From Dyella marensis (GTDB lineage: Bacteria; Pseudomonadota; Gammaproteobacteria; Xanthomonadales; Rhodanobacteraceae), in the NCBI RefSeq assembly GCF_900112865.1, contig NZ_FONH01000023.1, forward strand, positions 1 to 54,637: 54,637 nucleotides of DNA, written 5' to 3'. This document shows, one piece after another, positions 35,784-44,172 of the stretch. Every line of letters starts with the position of its first letter. The first letter of the stretch is position 1. A model generated the notes under the pieces. That model did not search any database. It saw nothing but the letters and a program-made list of their open reading frames with translations, and was not told where the DNA came from. A program made the position numbers and the translations under genes.

Positions 35784-36536
35784 ATGAACAGCGCACCGGA
35801 CCGTCCGGGAAAGTTGCCGAATGCGTTGATCCGGCTGCTTCGCATTGACCTGAAACCCTTGCGCCGCCTGCTGCTGCCATGGCGCTGTCTGCTCTGTAGC
35901 GCGCCGGGAATGGAAGGGATGGACTTATGCGCACCATGCGCCAAGGACATGCCACGCAATCGCTCCTGCTGCGCACGTTGCGCCCTGCCACTGCCGATGG
36001 CGGCGGCGATGTGCGGGCAATGCCTGCGCCGCGCGCCGCCATGGGACGCCGCCTGGGCACCGTTTCGCTACGGCTGGCCGCTGGATCGGCTGGAGACGCG
36101 CTTCAAGTTCGGCGATGACCTGGCGGCCGGGCGCGTGCTGGCGGCGTTGTGGCGGGGCGAGCCGGCGCCGGTCGAGGTTCCCGCGCTGATCGTGCCGGTG
36201 CCCTTGCACCGCGGGCGCTTGCGCGAGCGTGGCTACAATCAGGCCTTGGAGCTGGCCAGGCCGCTCGCCGCCGCGATGCATATTCCCTTGGGTCGCGACG
36301 TCCTGGTCCGCACACGCGACACATCGGCGCAGACCGAACTGGACCGCATCGCGCGCCGCCGCAATGTGCGTGGTGCATTCCGGCTGCGCACAGGCAGCGC
36401 CCTGCCGGATCACGTCGTCGTGCTGGATGACGTCATGACCACCGGCGCCACGTTGGCGGAGTGCACCCGCCTGCTCAAGCGCGCGGGCGTGCGGCGGGTA
36501 GATGTGTGGGCGCTGGCGCGGGCGCCGTCGCACTGA
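35784..36536 (+). CDS. ComF family phosphoribosyltransferase-like protein
   Basis: The 250-aa product has an N-terminal zinc-ribbon-like cluster (WRCLLC, LCAPC, CCARC, CGQC) and a phosphoribosyltransferase domain ending in VVVLDDVMTTGATLAEC, the PRPP-binding loop, with RGYNQALELARPLA before it. ComF proteins are linked to DNA uptake (competence), though in many bacteria their role is unproven. The ATG at 35784 (MNSAPDRPGKLPN) is preferred over an earlier ATG because it lies near the conserved region; neither has a strong RBS. The gene is divergent from the metalloprotease gene, with 293 bp between the starts. Confidence 0.88.
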   Translation: MNSAPDRPGKLPNALIRLLRIDLKPLRRLLLPWRCLLCSAPGMEGMDLCAPCAKDMPRNRSCCARCALPLPMAAAMCGQCLRRAPPWDAAWAPFRYGWPLDRLETRFKFGDDLAAGRVLAALWRGEPAPVEVPALIVPVPLHRGRLRERGYNQALELARPLAAAMHIPLGRDVLVRTRDTSAQTELDRIARRRNVRGAFRLRTGSALPDHVVVLDDVMTTGATLAECTRLLKRAGVRRVDVWALARAPSH

Positions 36537-36586
36537 TACCGCTTGCGCGGCGATTCCCGCCGCTGGAAAAGCATCAGGAGATAGAC

Positions 36587-37390
36587 ATGCTGCACTCGCA
36601 GGTGCTCGCCACGGTTCGTTCCCACGATGGCGGCTGGACCGCCGAGGTGCCCGAGAGCTGGGCCCAGGGCCGCACCATTTTCGGCGGCCTGCAGGCCGCG
36701 CTTGCCGTGCGCGCCATGCGCGACCTGGTGCCGCAGACGGTGCCTTTGCGCGTGTTGCAGGCCAGCTTTATCGCGCCGATCGCACCCGGGCCGGTGCGCA
36801 TCGAGGCCAGCGTGTTGCGGCGGGGCAAATCGGTGACCCAGGTCGAAGCGCGCATCCTCGACCAGCAACAGACCGCCTGCCTGGTCTTCGCCGTATTCGG
36901 CGAGGCGCGCCCATCGGTGCTCGACATCAGGCCGCCAAGGCACGGCCTGCCGCCGGCGGAAGCCGCGACGCCGTTCGTCTATGTCGAAGGCGTCGCACCG
37001 GCGTTTACGCAAAACGTCGCCATGCGCTGGCTGGGCGGCGTGAATATCTTCCGAGGCGCGAAGGAGCCGCGCACCGGCATCTACGTCGGCTTCCGCGACG
37101 ACCCCTATGCCGGCCCCGGCGCGCTGGGCGAAGCGCAGATCATCGGCTACGCCGACATCGTCCCGACACCCGGGCTTTCCATGCTGAAGCAGCCGACCAT
37201 GGCCAGCTCGCTGACCTGGACCCTGGAACTGCTGACGGATGACTTCGGTCCGGCGCGCGAAGGGCTGTGGTTGATGGATACCGAAGTCACTGCGGGGCGC
37301 CACGGTTATCTCAACCAGAGCGCCACCTTGTGGAGCCCGGAAGGGGAGGCGGTGGCGTTGAGTCGGCAGAGCGTGGTGGTGTTTGCGTAA
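36587..37390 (+). CDS. Acyl-CoA thioesterase family protein (double hot-dog)
   Basis: The 267-aa product looks like a tandem hot-dog thioesterase: WAQGRTIFGGLQAALAVRAM in the first half, VLQASFIAPIAPGPVRIEASVLRRGKSVTQVEARI, and a second half with GEAQIIGYADIVPTPGLSMLKQPTMASSLTWTLELL. CAGGAG lies 6 nt before the ATG at 36587. Members hydrolyse acyl-CoAs; no substrate can be read from sequence. It follows comF by 50 bp on the same strand and converges on the PHP hydrolase gene with only 6 bp between the stops. Confidence 0.82.
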   Translation: MLHSQVLATVRSHDGGWTAEVPESWAQGRTIFGGLQAALAVRAMRDLVPQTVPLRVLQASFIAPIAPGPVRIEASVLRRGKSVTQVEARILDQQQTACLVFAVFGEARPSVLDIRPPRHGLPPAEAATPFVYVEGVAPAFTQNVAMRWLGGVNIFRGAKEPRTGIYVGFRDDPYAGPGALGEAQIIGYADIVPTPGLSMLKQPTMASSLTWTLELLTDDFGPAREGLWLMDTEVTAGRHGYLNQSATLWSPEGEAVALSRQSVVVFA

Positions 37391-37396
37391 GCCTGC

Positions 37397-38920
37397 TCAG
37401 CGCGTGGGGTTGAGATAGATCGGGTTACCCACCAGCAGCGCCCTGCCGGCCGCGTCGTCCACTTCGACGCGCAACCAGTGCGGCTTGCCGTCGCTGGTCC
37501 AGCTGAAGCTGCGGTGCAGATCGTCGGTATCGATCCGTGCATCGACCGCCGGCGCCAGAGGCTTGCCGTCGAGCAGCACGACCAGGTTGGCGCCCTGCGC
37601 ATGTCCGACGTGTACGTCGAACGAAGCGGAAGCCTTCGCAGGCACGCGCAACGCGTCGCCCATGACCGCCTTCGTTCCGTTCGCCTCGCCGCTCAGCTCC
37701 AACAGCCGGTCGCGGCTGCCTTCCGTATCGATGAACACATGCCCCGCGCGGATGCCGTCCAGGATCGCCGGCATCGACAGTTCCTGCGCGTAGACCACCG
37801 TGGCGGGCACGCCGGTCGGATTGGTGCCGATGCGCGCTTCGTTCTGGAACGCTTCGTGGTTGTCGCTGCCGCCGATGGCGGTAAGGCGATAGCCCTTGGC
37901 CAGCTGCGATTCCCAGAATGGCAGGCCGGAGATGGGCGTGCCGGCGTCGCTGCCGTTCACGGCTTCCACCGCCTGGACCAGGCTCATGTCCGCCGGTGGC
38001 CTCGCGGTCCAGCCGCAACCCATGCACACCTCGCCGCTGGGGCGGATCGCGTGGTTGATGGAGATCAGGCCATGCAGCGGGGCGATCGCCTTCAACAGCG
38101 CATTCCAATCCGGCACTTCCTTGCTGCCCACCCGGAAATCCACCAGCGCCGTGGTGCCGAACAGGTTGGCGTGGCCGGTAAAGGTGGTGATTTCGCGGCC
38201 GGGAATCAGCAGCAGCCTGTCGAAGTAGGGTTGCAGTTCGCGCATCGCATTGGCGTGCGACACGGTGTTGTGATCGGTGATGGCGATGAAGTCGAGGCCG
38301 CGCTGCGCCGCCGCCTGCACGGTGAAGAATAACGGGCAGGGCACGCGTTCGCCGGTCTGACTCTTGCAGCCGCCGTCGCTGTGCGCGGTGTGCATGTGCA
38401 GGTCGCCGCGGTACCAGCCGGCCTCCTTGCGCAGCGGCGGGTTGAGCACCGCCGGCTTCCAGGCGGGATCGTCGGCATGGCCGAACCAGATGTTGGCGGT
38501 GTAACTGCTGTGGCTCTCCTGGCGGATATTCGGAATGCCAAGCAGCAGTTGCCAACGGCCGGGGCGGATCGCGCCGGGCAGATAGGAAGGCGTGGCATCG
38601 GTGGCCGATACGGTGAACCGCTTCTTGGTGCCGCCGCTCCAGCCGCGGAAACCGTCCTGGCCGCGGAAGCCGTCGGGACCGAGCAGGCCCAGGTCGACCG
38701 TGGTCTTTTCCTCGCGGCCGCTGTATTCGAACTGCACGGTGATGCGGGTGACGCCGGCCGGCACGTCGAACGGCAGCGTGCGGTAGGTCTGGTTGTCCTT
38801 GCCGGTCAGTTCGCCGTGCAGCACGACGTCGGGCTTTTCGGCATCCGCCGCGTGCACGGCAACGGAAGGCAACGCGCTGGCGAGCAGCAGGGCAAGGGAA
38901 CGGAGCAGGTGGATCGTCAT
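37397..38920 (-). CDS. CehA/McbA-type PHP-domain metallohydrolase, exported
   Basis: The 507-aa product has a signal peptide (MTIHLLRSLALLLASALPSVAVHA). A beta-rich N-terminal region contains GPDGFRGQDGFRGWSGGTKKRF, and the PHP catalytic domain follows: GDLHMHTAHSDGGC, DFIAITDHNTVSH, LLIPGREITTFTGHANLFG, ISINHAIRP and IGGSDNHEA, which together supply the metal-binding His and Asp residues. Family members such as CehA hydrolyse carbamates or phosphoesters; specificity is unknown. The gene begins 67 bp after the stop of a TonB receptor on the same strand, suggesting that the receptor imports what this periplasmic enzyme cleaves. The start at 38920 exposes the signal peptide. Confidence 0.85.
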   Translation of the reverse strand: MTIHLLRSLALLLASALPSVAVHAADAEKPDVVLHGELTGKDNQTYRTLPFDVPAGVTRITVQFEYSGREEKTTVDLGLLGPDGFRGQDGFRGWSGGTKKRFTVSATDATPSYLPGAIRPGRWQLLLGIPNIRQESHSSYTANIWFGHADDPAWKPAVLNPPLRKEAGWYRGDLHMHTAHSDGGCKSQTGERVPCPLFFTVQAAAQRGLDFIAITDHNTVSHANAMRELQPYFDRLLLIPGREITTFTGHANLFGTTALVDFRVGSKEVPDWNALLKAIAPLHGLISINHAIRPSGEVCMGCGWTARPPADMSLVQAVEAVNGSDAGTPISGLPFWESQLAKGYRLTAIGGSDNHEAFQNEARIGTNPTGVPATVVYAQELSMPAILDGIRAGHVFIDTEGSRDRLLELSGEANGTKAVMGDALRVPAKASASFDVHVGHAQGANLVVLLDGKPLAPAVDARIDTDDLHRSFSWTSDGKPHWLRVEVDDAAGRALLVGNPIYLNPTR

Positions 38921-38987
38921 GGTGCGGCGGGGCCTTGCGCAGGATGGCAACGGCGGAAGGGCCGGGCAAACGCCCGGCCCCATGCTC

Positions 38988-41501
38988 TCAGAAGCGGTAC
39001 ATGATCGCCGCACGATACGCGCGGCCAAGGATCGGACGGGCGATGAACGTATTGGCTCCCGCATCCGCACTCGCCAACTCGCCCGCGCGCGGATTGCCCT
39101 CGGTCAGGCCCAGCGAGTTGGTGATGTTGTCCGCGTAGAAGAACAGCGAGCACATCTGGGAGATGTCATAACGCGCGCTGGCGCTCCACACGTCGTACGA
39201 AGGCAGCTTCACCGAGTTGGCGGTATCCACGTAACGCTGGCCCTCGTACTCGTAGGCCAGTTGCAGGCGCAGCTTGCCGCCGAGCAGGTTCACGCCCGGC
39301 ACCACGCGGTAGCTCTGCTTGGGCACGCGGATCAGCTGGTTGCCCTCGTAGTCGCGCAGCACCGGCGCGCCGGACACCAGCTCGGTATAGCGCAGGCCCT
39401 GGTACTGCGGGTCCTGCAGGGTGGCGGTCACCTGCACGTCGAACCAGTCCACCGGGTACCAGGTGCCTTCCAGCTCCAGGCCCTTGGTCTTGGTGTCGGC
39501 ATAACCCTGCTGGGTGGTGGAGGTATTGCCGTTGGGATTGAACACGTAGTTGCTGAAGCCGACGTTGTTGTACTTGGTGTAGAACGCGGTGGCGTACAGG
39601 TCGAGCTGGCGGTCGGTGTACTTGTAGCCGACCTCGCCCAGCTTCATGGTCTGCGTCACCGGCACCGCGGTCGGGTTGGTGATGTAGGTGCTCAAGTTGG
39701 GCAGGCGGAAAGTCGGCGTCCAGCGCGCGAACACGCCCGAGCGCGGCGAGAACTGCCAGTTGGCGCCCAGCGTCCAGCCGAGTTTGTTGAAAGTGTGGTC
39801 CCACGGCACGTACTGGCCGGTGCCGGTGATGATCTGCGAAGTGGCCGGCGTACCCAGGTTCACCGTCTGCTTGGTCTCGGTCTTGCCGCGCGTGTTGACC
39901 TGCTCCCAGCGCACGCCGCCGTCGATGCGCAGCTCGTCGTTGACCTGCCATTCGTCGGAAAGATAGAACGCATTGGTGGTCGAGGTGCCGCTGGCGTTCT
40001 CCCACTCGTAGCCGTAGCGCGAGATGCCGTGGTCGGTCAGCGTGGCGATCGGCTGGCCGGCGGCGTTCACCGCCACCAGGTCGAGCAGGCGCGCGTTATT
40101 GGTGGCGTCAAGCAGGGCCACCGAGGAGTAGCGGCTGAAATCCTGATCGAAGCGGGCGTAGTAGTAGCCGAAGGTGACGTCATGCGTCTGGCCGCCCAGG
40201 TCGAACTTGCGCAGCAGGCGCGTATCGTTGATGAACTCCTTCACCGGCATGGTCACGCCGCGCAGGCCGCCCAGCACCACCAGGCCGTTGCCGTTCTGGT
40301 TGGCGTTGTTGAACACCTGGTCCGGGTTATCCACATAGCGCAGCTGCAGGCCGGCGGCGCCGGCAGGCTTCTGGCCCGCCACCGAGGCGAGATACTTGCT
40401 GGCGCTCATCAGCGAGTTGGGGAACACGCCGTTGCGCTGGGTATGCGTGTCGTCGTAGCGCATCGACTCGGCCAGCTTCCAGCCGCCGCCAAGTTCATAA
40501 TCGAACTTCAGCGTGAGCTGGTCGCGCTTGACGTGCGTGCCTTCGCTGTTGTCGAAGTCGTACAGCCCGCCGTTGCCCATCTTCATCAGCACATGCTCGG
40601 TCTGCGGGCCGGCCAGCGTGCCGTAGTTGCCGTCGAAGCCGGGCACGGCGCGGATGTCGCCGCTGGCCGTGGTGCGCATCGGGATGCCCAGGTACAGCGC
40701 CACCTTGTCGTCCAGGTGCTTGACGTCGGCGCTGAAGCTGCCGCCTTCGAAATCGCGCGCCAGGTTCAGGCGGATCTGGCCGCCGTCGTTGGCATTGAAC
40801 TTCGGATCGCGGATGCCGCTGTCGGTGCGGTAGAAGCCGCCGGCGCTCAGCTTCCAGCCGTTGCCGACCGGCGTGCCGACCCAGAAGTCGCCGCGGGTCA
40901 GGCCGTAGTCGCCGACGGTGAACTTGAGCAGGCCCTCGGCCTTGTCGCCCACCTTGCGCGGGATGAAGTTGATCGCACCGGCCGGCGCGTTCGAATAGAA
41001 CACCGAGGACGGGCCGCCGCGCACCACTTCGATGCGTTCGATGGTCTCGTCCAGGCGGAACGCCTGGTCGGCATTGAGATAGCCCAGCGCCGGATCGTGC
41101 TGCACCGGCACGCCGTCCTCGAGCAGGTTGACCGAGCCGAAGCCGTCGACCGGAATACCGCGCGCACGGATATTGCCGCTCGCTTCGCCGCCGGAAGCCT
41201 CCACCCAGAAGCCCGGCACGGACTTCATCGCTTCCGTCACCGAGGTCGGCGCCTGCATACGCAGGCGGTCTTCGTCGATGGTGGTGATGGAGTAGCTGGT
41301 CTCGGCCTTGGTGCGCGTCTCCACGCCCGAGCGGGCGGTGACCACGATGCCATCGAGATTCTTGGCGCGGTCGGCGGCCGGCTTGCCGGTGTCGCTGGTG
41401 GAGGTGGTGCTGTCCTGGGCGAAGGCCTGCGGCGCAGCGGCGCAAAACAGGCCGCCCAGCAGGGCCAGGCCGATGGCATGGCTGATCGAAGAGATACGCA
41501 A
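38988..41501 (-). CDS. TonB-dependent outer-membrane receptor 1
   Basis: The 837-aa product has a signal peptide (ending AAAPQAFA), the TonB-box-like DGIVVTARSG, a plug domain (SYSITTIDEDRLRMQAPTSVTEAMKSVPGFWVEASGGEASGNIRARGIP... IERIEVVRGGPSSVFYSNAPAGAINF) and a 22-strand barrel ending in Tyr-Arg-Phe (AIMYRF). I prefer a TTG start at 41501, 8 nt after GGAG, over the ATG at 41558, because it places the signal peptide at the N-terminus. It shares a strand and probably a transcript with the PHP metallohydrolase 67 bp downstream. The transported ligand is unknown; the wide barrel and the plug resemble receptors of complex organic ligands rather than FecA-type transducers (no STN domain). Confidence 0.93.
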   Translation of the reverse strand: MRISSISHAIGLALLGGLFCAAAPQAFAQDSTTSTSDTGKPAADRAKNLDGIVVTARSGVETRTKAETSYSITTIDEDRLRMQAPTSVTEAMKSVPGFWVEASGGEASGNIRARGIPVDGFGSVNLLEDGVPVQHDPALGYLNADQAFRLDETIERIEVVRGGPSSVFYSNAPAGAINFIPRKVGDKAEGLLKFTVGDYGLTRGDFWVGTPVGNGWKLSAGGFYRTDSGIRDPKFNANDGGQIRLNLARDFEGGSFSADVKHLDDKVALYLGIPMRTTASGDIRAVPGFDGNYGTLAGPQTEHVLMKMGNGGLYDFDNSEGTHVKRDQLTLKFDYELGGGWKLAESMRYDDTHTQRNGVFPNSLMSASKYLASVAGQKPAGAAGLQLRYVDNPDQVFNNANQNGNGLVVLGGLRGVTMPVKEFINDTRLLRKFDLGGQTHDVTFGYYYARFDQDFSRYSSVALLDATNNARLLDLVAVNAAGQPIATLTDHGISRYGYEWENASGTSTTNAFYLSDEWQVNDELRIDGGVRWEQVNTRGKTETKQTVNLGTPATSQIITGTGQYVPWDHTFNKLGWTLGANWQFSPRSGVFARWTPTFRLPNLSTYITNPTAVPVTQTMKLGEVGYKYTDRQLDLYATAFYTKYNNVGFSNYVFNPNGNTSTTQQGYADTKTKGLELEGTWYPVDWFDVQVTATLQDPQYQGLRYTELVSGAPVLRDYEGNQLIRVPKQSYRVVPGVNLLGGKLRLQLAYEYEGQRYVDTANSVKLPSYDVWSASARYDISQMCSLFFYADNITNSLGLTEGNPRAGELASADAGANTFIARPILGRAYRAAIMYRF

Positions 41502-41749
41502 CGTCGTGACTCCGGGGAAGAGGGGATGACGGAGCGCTGTGCGCGGACAGCCGGACACGGCACCGCGCGCGGATTCTGTTGGAATCGCGATGAGTGTCGT
41601 GTGGAGGCTTCCCTGGCCCGGACACAGGCTCTGACCCTGCGCAAGGTAGGTCGATGCTGTGACAGCGAGGCTCAGGGGGAATGACGGGTAGCCGACAGCT
41701 TGGGTTTAGACGTCCAAAACTGTCATGAAAACGTTGTGTAACGAGCCAT

Positions 41750-41773
41750 GCAGGAGCGGCATGCCGCTCCTGC
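41750..41773. repeat. 24-bp near-terminator palindrome
   Basis: GCAGGAGCGG and CCGCTCCTGC arms with a CATG loop lie 15 nt beyond the stop of the MFS transporter gene. The GCAGGAGCGG/CCGCTCCTGC type of palindrome is common in gammaproteobacterial intergenic regions. No T-run follows. Confidence 0.55.
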
Positions 41774-41788
41774 GGCAATGCACCCGGG

Positions 41789-43336
41789 TCAATGGGCGGA
41801 GCAATGCTCGCGTGGTGTAGCGGCTGCGGAAGCGGCGGCCCTTCGGCGTCGCAGCAGCAGGAACGACGCGGCGGCCAACGCCAGCGTCAACGCCGCCAGC
41901 GCGGCCAGCAAGTTGCCGAACGCAGCGTTGTAGCCATGCAGCAGCGCGTCGCGGCCGATCGCCGGAGCGACGCCGGCCGCGTGCGCCATGCTGCCGGTAG
42001 CGAGACTCGCCGCCGCAGCGGTGGCCTGCTCGCGCGGTGCCTGTGCCAGTTGCGTTTCGATCAGACCGGTCAATGCCGTGCCCACCGCGGCCATCGCGAT
42101 CGCCTCGCCCGCCACGCGCGTGGTGGTGAAGAAACCGGTGGCCATGCCGGCGCGTTCTTTCGGCACCACGCTGACCGCGAGGTCGTCCATCAGGCCCCAG
42201 GGCAGGCCGGAACCGGTGCCGATCAGCAGCAGCGGCCACAGCAGCGCATCCCAATCTGCTCCAGGGACGGCCGCCGTACGCAGCCAGAGCAATCCGGCGG
42301 CAGCGAGGCCCAGGCCGAGCGCCGACAGCAGTCCCGCCGACAACCAGCGCGTCAGCAGCGCGCCGACGAACGGCACCACCAGCATCGGCACCGACAGCGG
42401 GATCATCAGCAAACCCGCCGTCAACTCGCTGCGTCCTTCCACGCCGACGAAACGCAGCGGCAGGAAGATCAGCAGCACCACGTAGCACAGCGCGGTGGCC
42501 AGCGGCAGCGCCTGCGCGCCGAGGAAGCGCGGGTTGCGGAACAGCGACAGGTCCAGCATCGGCCGCCGCACGCGACGCTCGACGTAGACGAACAAGGCCA
42601 GCATGGCGGCCGCCGCTCCGACCAGCAGCAGGGGCAGGTGCCCGTTCGCATGGCGTGGCGCCTCGATGATGCCGAAGGTGAGCAGCACCAGCGCGGCGGT
42701 GAAGCTCAGGCTGCCTGGAAGGTCCAGGCCCTGCGCGTGGGGATCGCGCGTCTCGCGCATGCGCGGCACGCCGACCAGCAGCACCAGCGTGCCGATCGCC
42801 GCGGTGGACAGAAACACCGCGCGCCAACCCAGCCAGTCGATCAGCCAGGCCGAAAGCAACGGGCCGAACGCCAGCCCCAGGCCGAAGGTGGTGCCGAGCA
42901 GGCTGTAGGCGCGCGTGCGCGCATGGCCTTCGAACTCCTGCGCCAGCGATGCGGCGCCGGCGGACATGGTGAGCGCCGCGGCGATGCCTTGCGCGGCGCG
43001 GCCGAGATCCAGCCACCACAGGTTGCGCGCCAGTGCGAGCAGCACCGACAGGACCGTGAACAGGCCGATGCCGAGCGTAAAGATGCGCTTGCGTCCGTAC
43101 TGATCGGCCAGTGCACCCGCCGCCATCACGCTGCCGCCGAAGGCGAGGATGAAGGCGTTCACCGCCCACGACAGCAGGCGCGGATCGCTGCCCAGCGCCT
43201 GGCCGATTGCCGGCAAGGCGATGGCCGGGCCGGTGAAGCTCAGCGGCATGCCCAGGCCGGCAAGGCACACCGCCGCAAGGACGAGCAAGCGATCGCGCAG
43301 CGTATGCGGCTTGGCGGAAGTGGCGCCGTCAGGCAT
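41789..43336 (-). CDS. MFS transporter, DHA2 (EmrB/QacA) type
   Basis: The 515-aa product has about 14 hydrophobic helices. LPAIGQALGSDPRLLSWAVNAFILAFGGSVMAAGALADQYGRKRIF is the first-half signature and RAYSLLGTTFGLGLAFGPLLSAWLIDWLGWR the antiporter motif C region. It is a proton-coupled drug exporter of the 14-TMS family; substrate unknown. Its start overlaps the last 8 bp of the SDR gene upstream, so the two form an operon. The operon is divergent from a TetR regulator with two operators in the intergenic space, so it is probably induced by the exporter's substrate or the SDR's substrate. The start at 43336 matches family length. Confidence 0.9.
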   Translation of the reverse strand: MPDGATSAKPHTLRDRLLVLAAVCLAGLGMPLSFTGPAIALPAIGQALGSDPRLLSWAVNAFILAFGGSVMAAGALADQYGRKRIFTLGIGLFTVLSVLLALARNLWWLDLGRAAQGIAAALTMSAGAASLAQEFEGHARTRAYSLLGTTFGLGLAFGPLLSAWLIDWLGWRAVFLSTAAIGTLVLLVGVPRMRETRDPHAQGLDLPGSLSFTAALVLLTFGIIEAPRHANGHLPLLLVGAAAAMLALFVYVERRVRRPMLDLSLFRNPRFLGAQALPLATALCYVVLLIFLPLRFVGVEGRSELTAGLLMIPLSVPMLVVPFVGALLTRWLSAGLLSALGLGLAAAGLLWLRTAAVPGADWDALLWPLLLIGTGSGLPWGLMDDLAVSVVPKERAGMATGFFTTTRVAGEAIAMAAVGTALTGLIETQLAQAPREQATAAAASLATGSMAHAAGVAPAIGRDALLHGYNAAFGNLLAALAALTLALAAASFLLLRRRRAAASAAATPREHCSAH

Positions 43337-44069
43337 TGGCGCCACCGTCGATGGTGAATGCCGCGCCGTTGGCAAAGCGACCTTCCTCGCTGGCCAGCCA
43401 GGCCACCATGCCGGCGATGTTGGATGCATCGCCGTAGCGCTTGATCGCCATGCGCCCGCGCTGCTCTTCGGCGTGCGCGCCATCGGCCGGGTTCATGTCG
43501 GTGTCGGTCGAGCCGGGCTGCACCACGTTCACGGTGATGCCGCGCGGACCGAGGTCGCGCGCCAGGCCGCGGGTGAAGGCCGACAGCGCCGACTTGCTCA
43601 TCGAGTACAGCGTCATGCCCGCCGACGGCACGCGGTCGGCGAGGCAGCTGCCGATGCTGACGATGCGACCGCCGTCGCCCATATGCCGCACCGCGGCCTG
43701 CGAGGCGACGAACACGGCGCGCACGTTGACCGCCATGGTGCGCTCGAAATCTTCCAGCGTGGTGTCCTCGAACGCGCCGCCGAGGAAGATGCCGGCATTG
43801 TTGACCAGGATGTCCAGCCGGCCGGACTCCGCGGCGACGCGGTCGACCGCCGCCTGCAGCGCCGCCGTGTCGGCGGCATCCGCCTGGTAGGCACGCGCCT
43901 TGCCGCCGGCCGCTTCGATCTCCTGCACCAGGGCCTGCGCCTTGTCCGGGGAGCTGACGTAGGTGAACGCCACGGTCGCCCCATCCCGTGCCAGCCGACG
44001 CACGATCGCCGCGCCGATCCCGCGCGAACCGCCGGTCACCAGTGCCACCTTGCCGTCGAGACTGCTCAT
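43329..44069 (-). CDS. SDR family oxidoreductase
   Basis: The 246-aa product is a classical short-chain dehydrogenase: VTGGSRGIGAAIVRRLA (NAD(P) binding), LVNNAGIF, SIGSCLADRVPSAGMTLYSMSKSALSAFTRGLARDLGPRGITVNVVQPG (catalytic Ser and YxxxK) and an AFTIDGGANA end. The Tyr-Arg-Asp pattern suggests NADP(H) preference, but that is uncertain. It resembles FabG and the SDRs that are often paired with TetR regulators; it probably reduces or oxidises a xenobiotic that the co-transcribed MFS pump exports. The start at 44069 follows the TetR-controlled promoter region. Confidence 0.93.
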   Translation of the reverse strand: MSSLDGKVALVTGGSRGIGAAIVRRLARDGATVAFTYVSSPDKAQALVQEIEAAGGKARAYQADAADTAALQAAVDRVAAESGRLDILVNNAGIFLGGAFEDTTLEDFERTMAVNVRAVFVASQAAVRHMGDGGRIVSIGSCLADRVPSAGMTLYSMSKSALSAFTRGLARDLGPRGITVNVVQPGSTDTDMNPADGAHAEEQRGRMAIKRYGDASNIAGMVAWLASEEGRFANGAAFTIDGGANA

Positions 44070-44082
44070 GGTCGTGCTGCCT

Positions 44083-44106
44083 TTTATGTAGTGGTCGATA
44101 CATAAA
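44083..44106. promoter_or_regulatory. TetR operator O1 near the SDR-MFS start
   Basis: TTTATGTA (44083-44090) and TACATAAA (44099-44106) are a perfect inverted repeat with an 8-bp spacer, ending 13 bp before the SDR start codon. Operator O2 has the same sequence plan. Confidence 0.75.
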
Positions 44107-44116
44107 TGGAAGCAGG

Positions 44117-44137
44117 CCTTGACTGCGGCTGTCAAGG
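44117..44137. promoter_or_regulatory. Palindrome containing facing TTGAC elements
   Basis: CCTTGAC and GTCAAGG are exact inverted repeats with 7 bp between them. The left arm yields TTGACT, a -35-like hexamer for the tetR gene. The right arm, read on the other strand, yields TTGACA, a -35-like hexamer for the SDR-MFS operon. Symmetric facing -35 boxes are plausible at a divergent promoter, but the -10 elements are weak, so this may be a third binding site. Confidence 0.5.
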
Positions 44138-44139
44138 AC

Positions 44140-44163
44140 TTTATGTATTGCTCATTACAGAAA
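44140..44163. promoter_or_regulatory. TetR operator O2 near the tetR start
   Basis: TTTATGTA (44140-44147) and TACAGAAA (44156-44163) form the same inverted repeat as O1 with one mismatch and the same 8-bp spacer. Centres of O1 and O2 are 57 bp apart. It ends 9 bp before the regulator's ATG, consistent with autorepression. Confidence 0.75.
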
Positions 44164-44172
44164 GGTGCGCCG

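Noticed and set aside
38793-41684. Plus-strand 963-codon frame opposite TonB receptor 1
   Set aside because: Pure antisense shadow: His/Arg/Val/Leu-rich, no domain.
41720-41738. PHO-box-like CTGTCAT followed by GAAA near TonB receptor 1 and the PHP hydrolase
   Set aside because: The second half-site at the required 11-bp repeat has only 3 of 7 matches, and the site points away from the receptor gene and lies over 200 bp from it.
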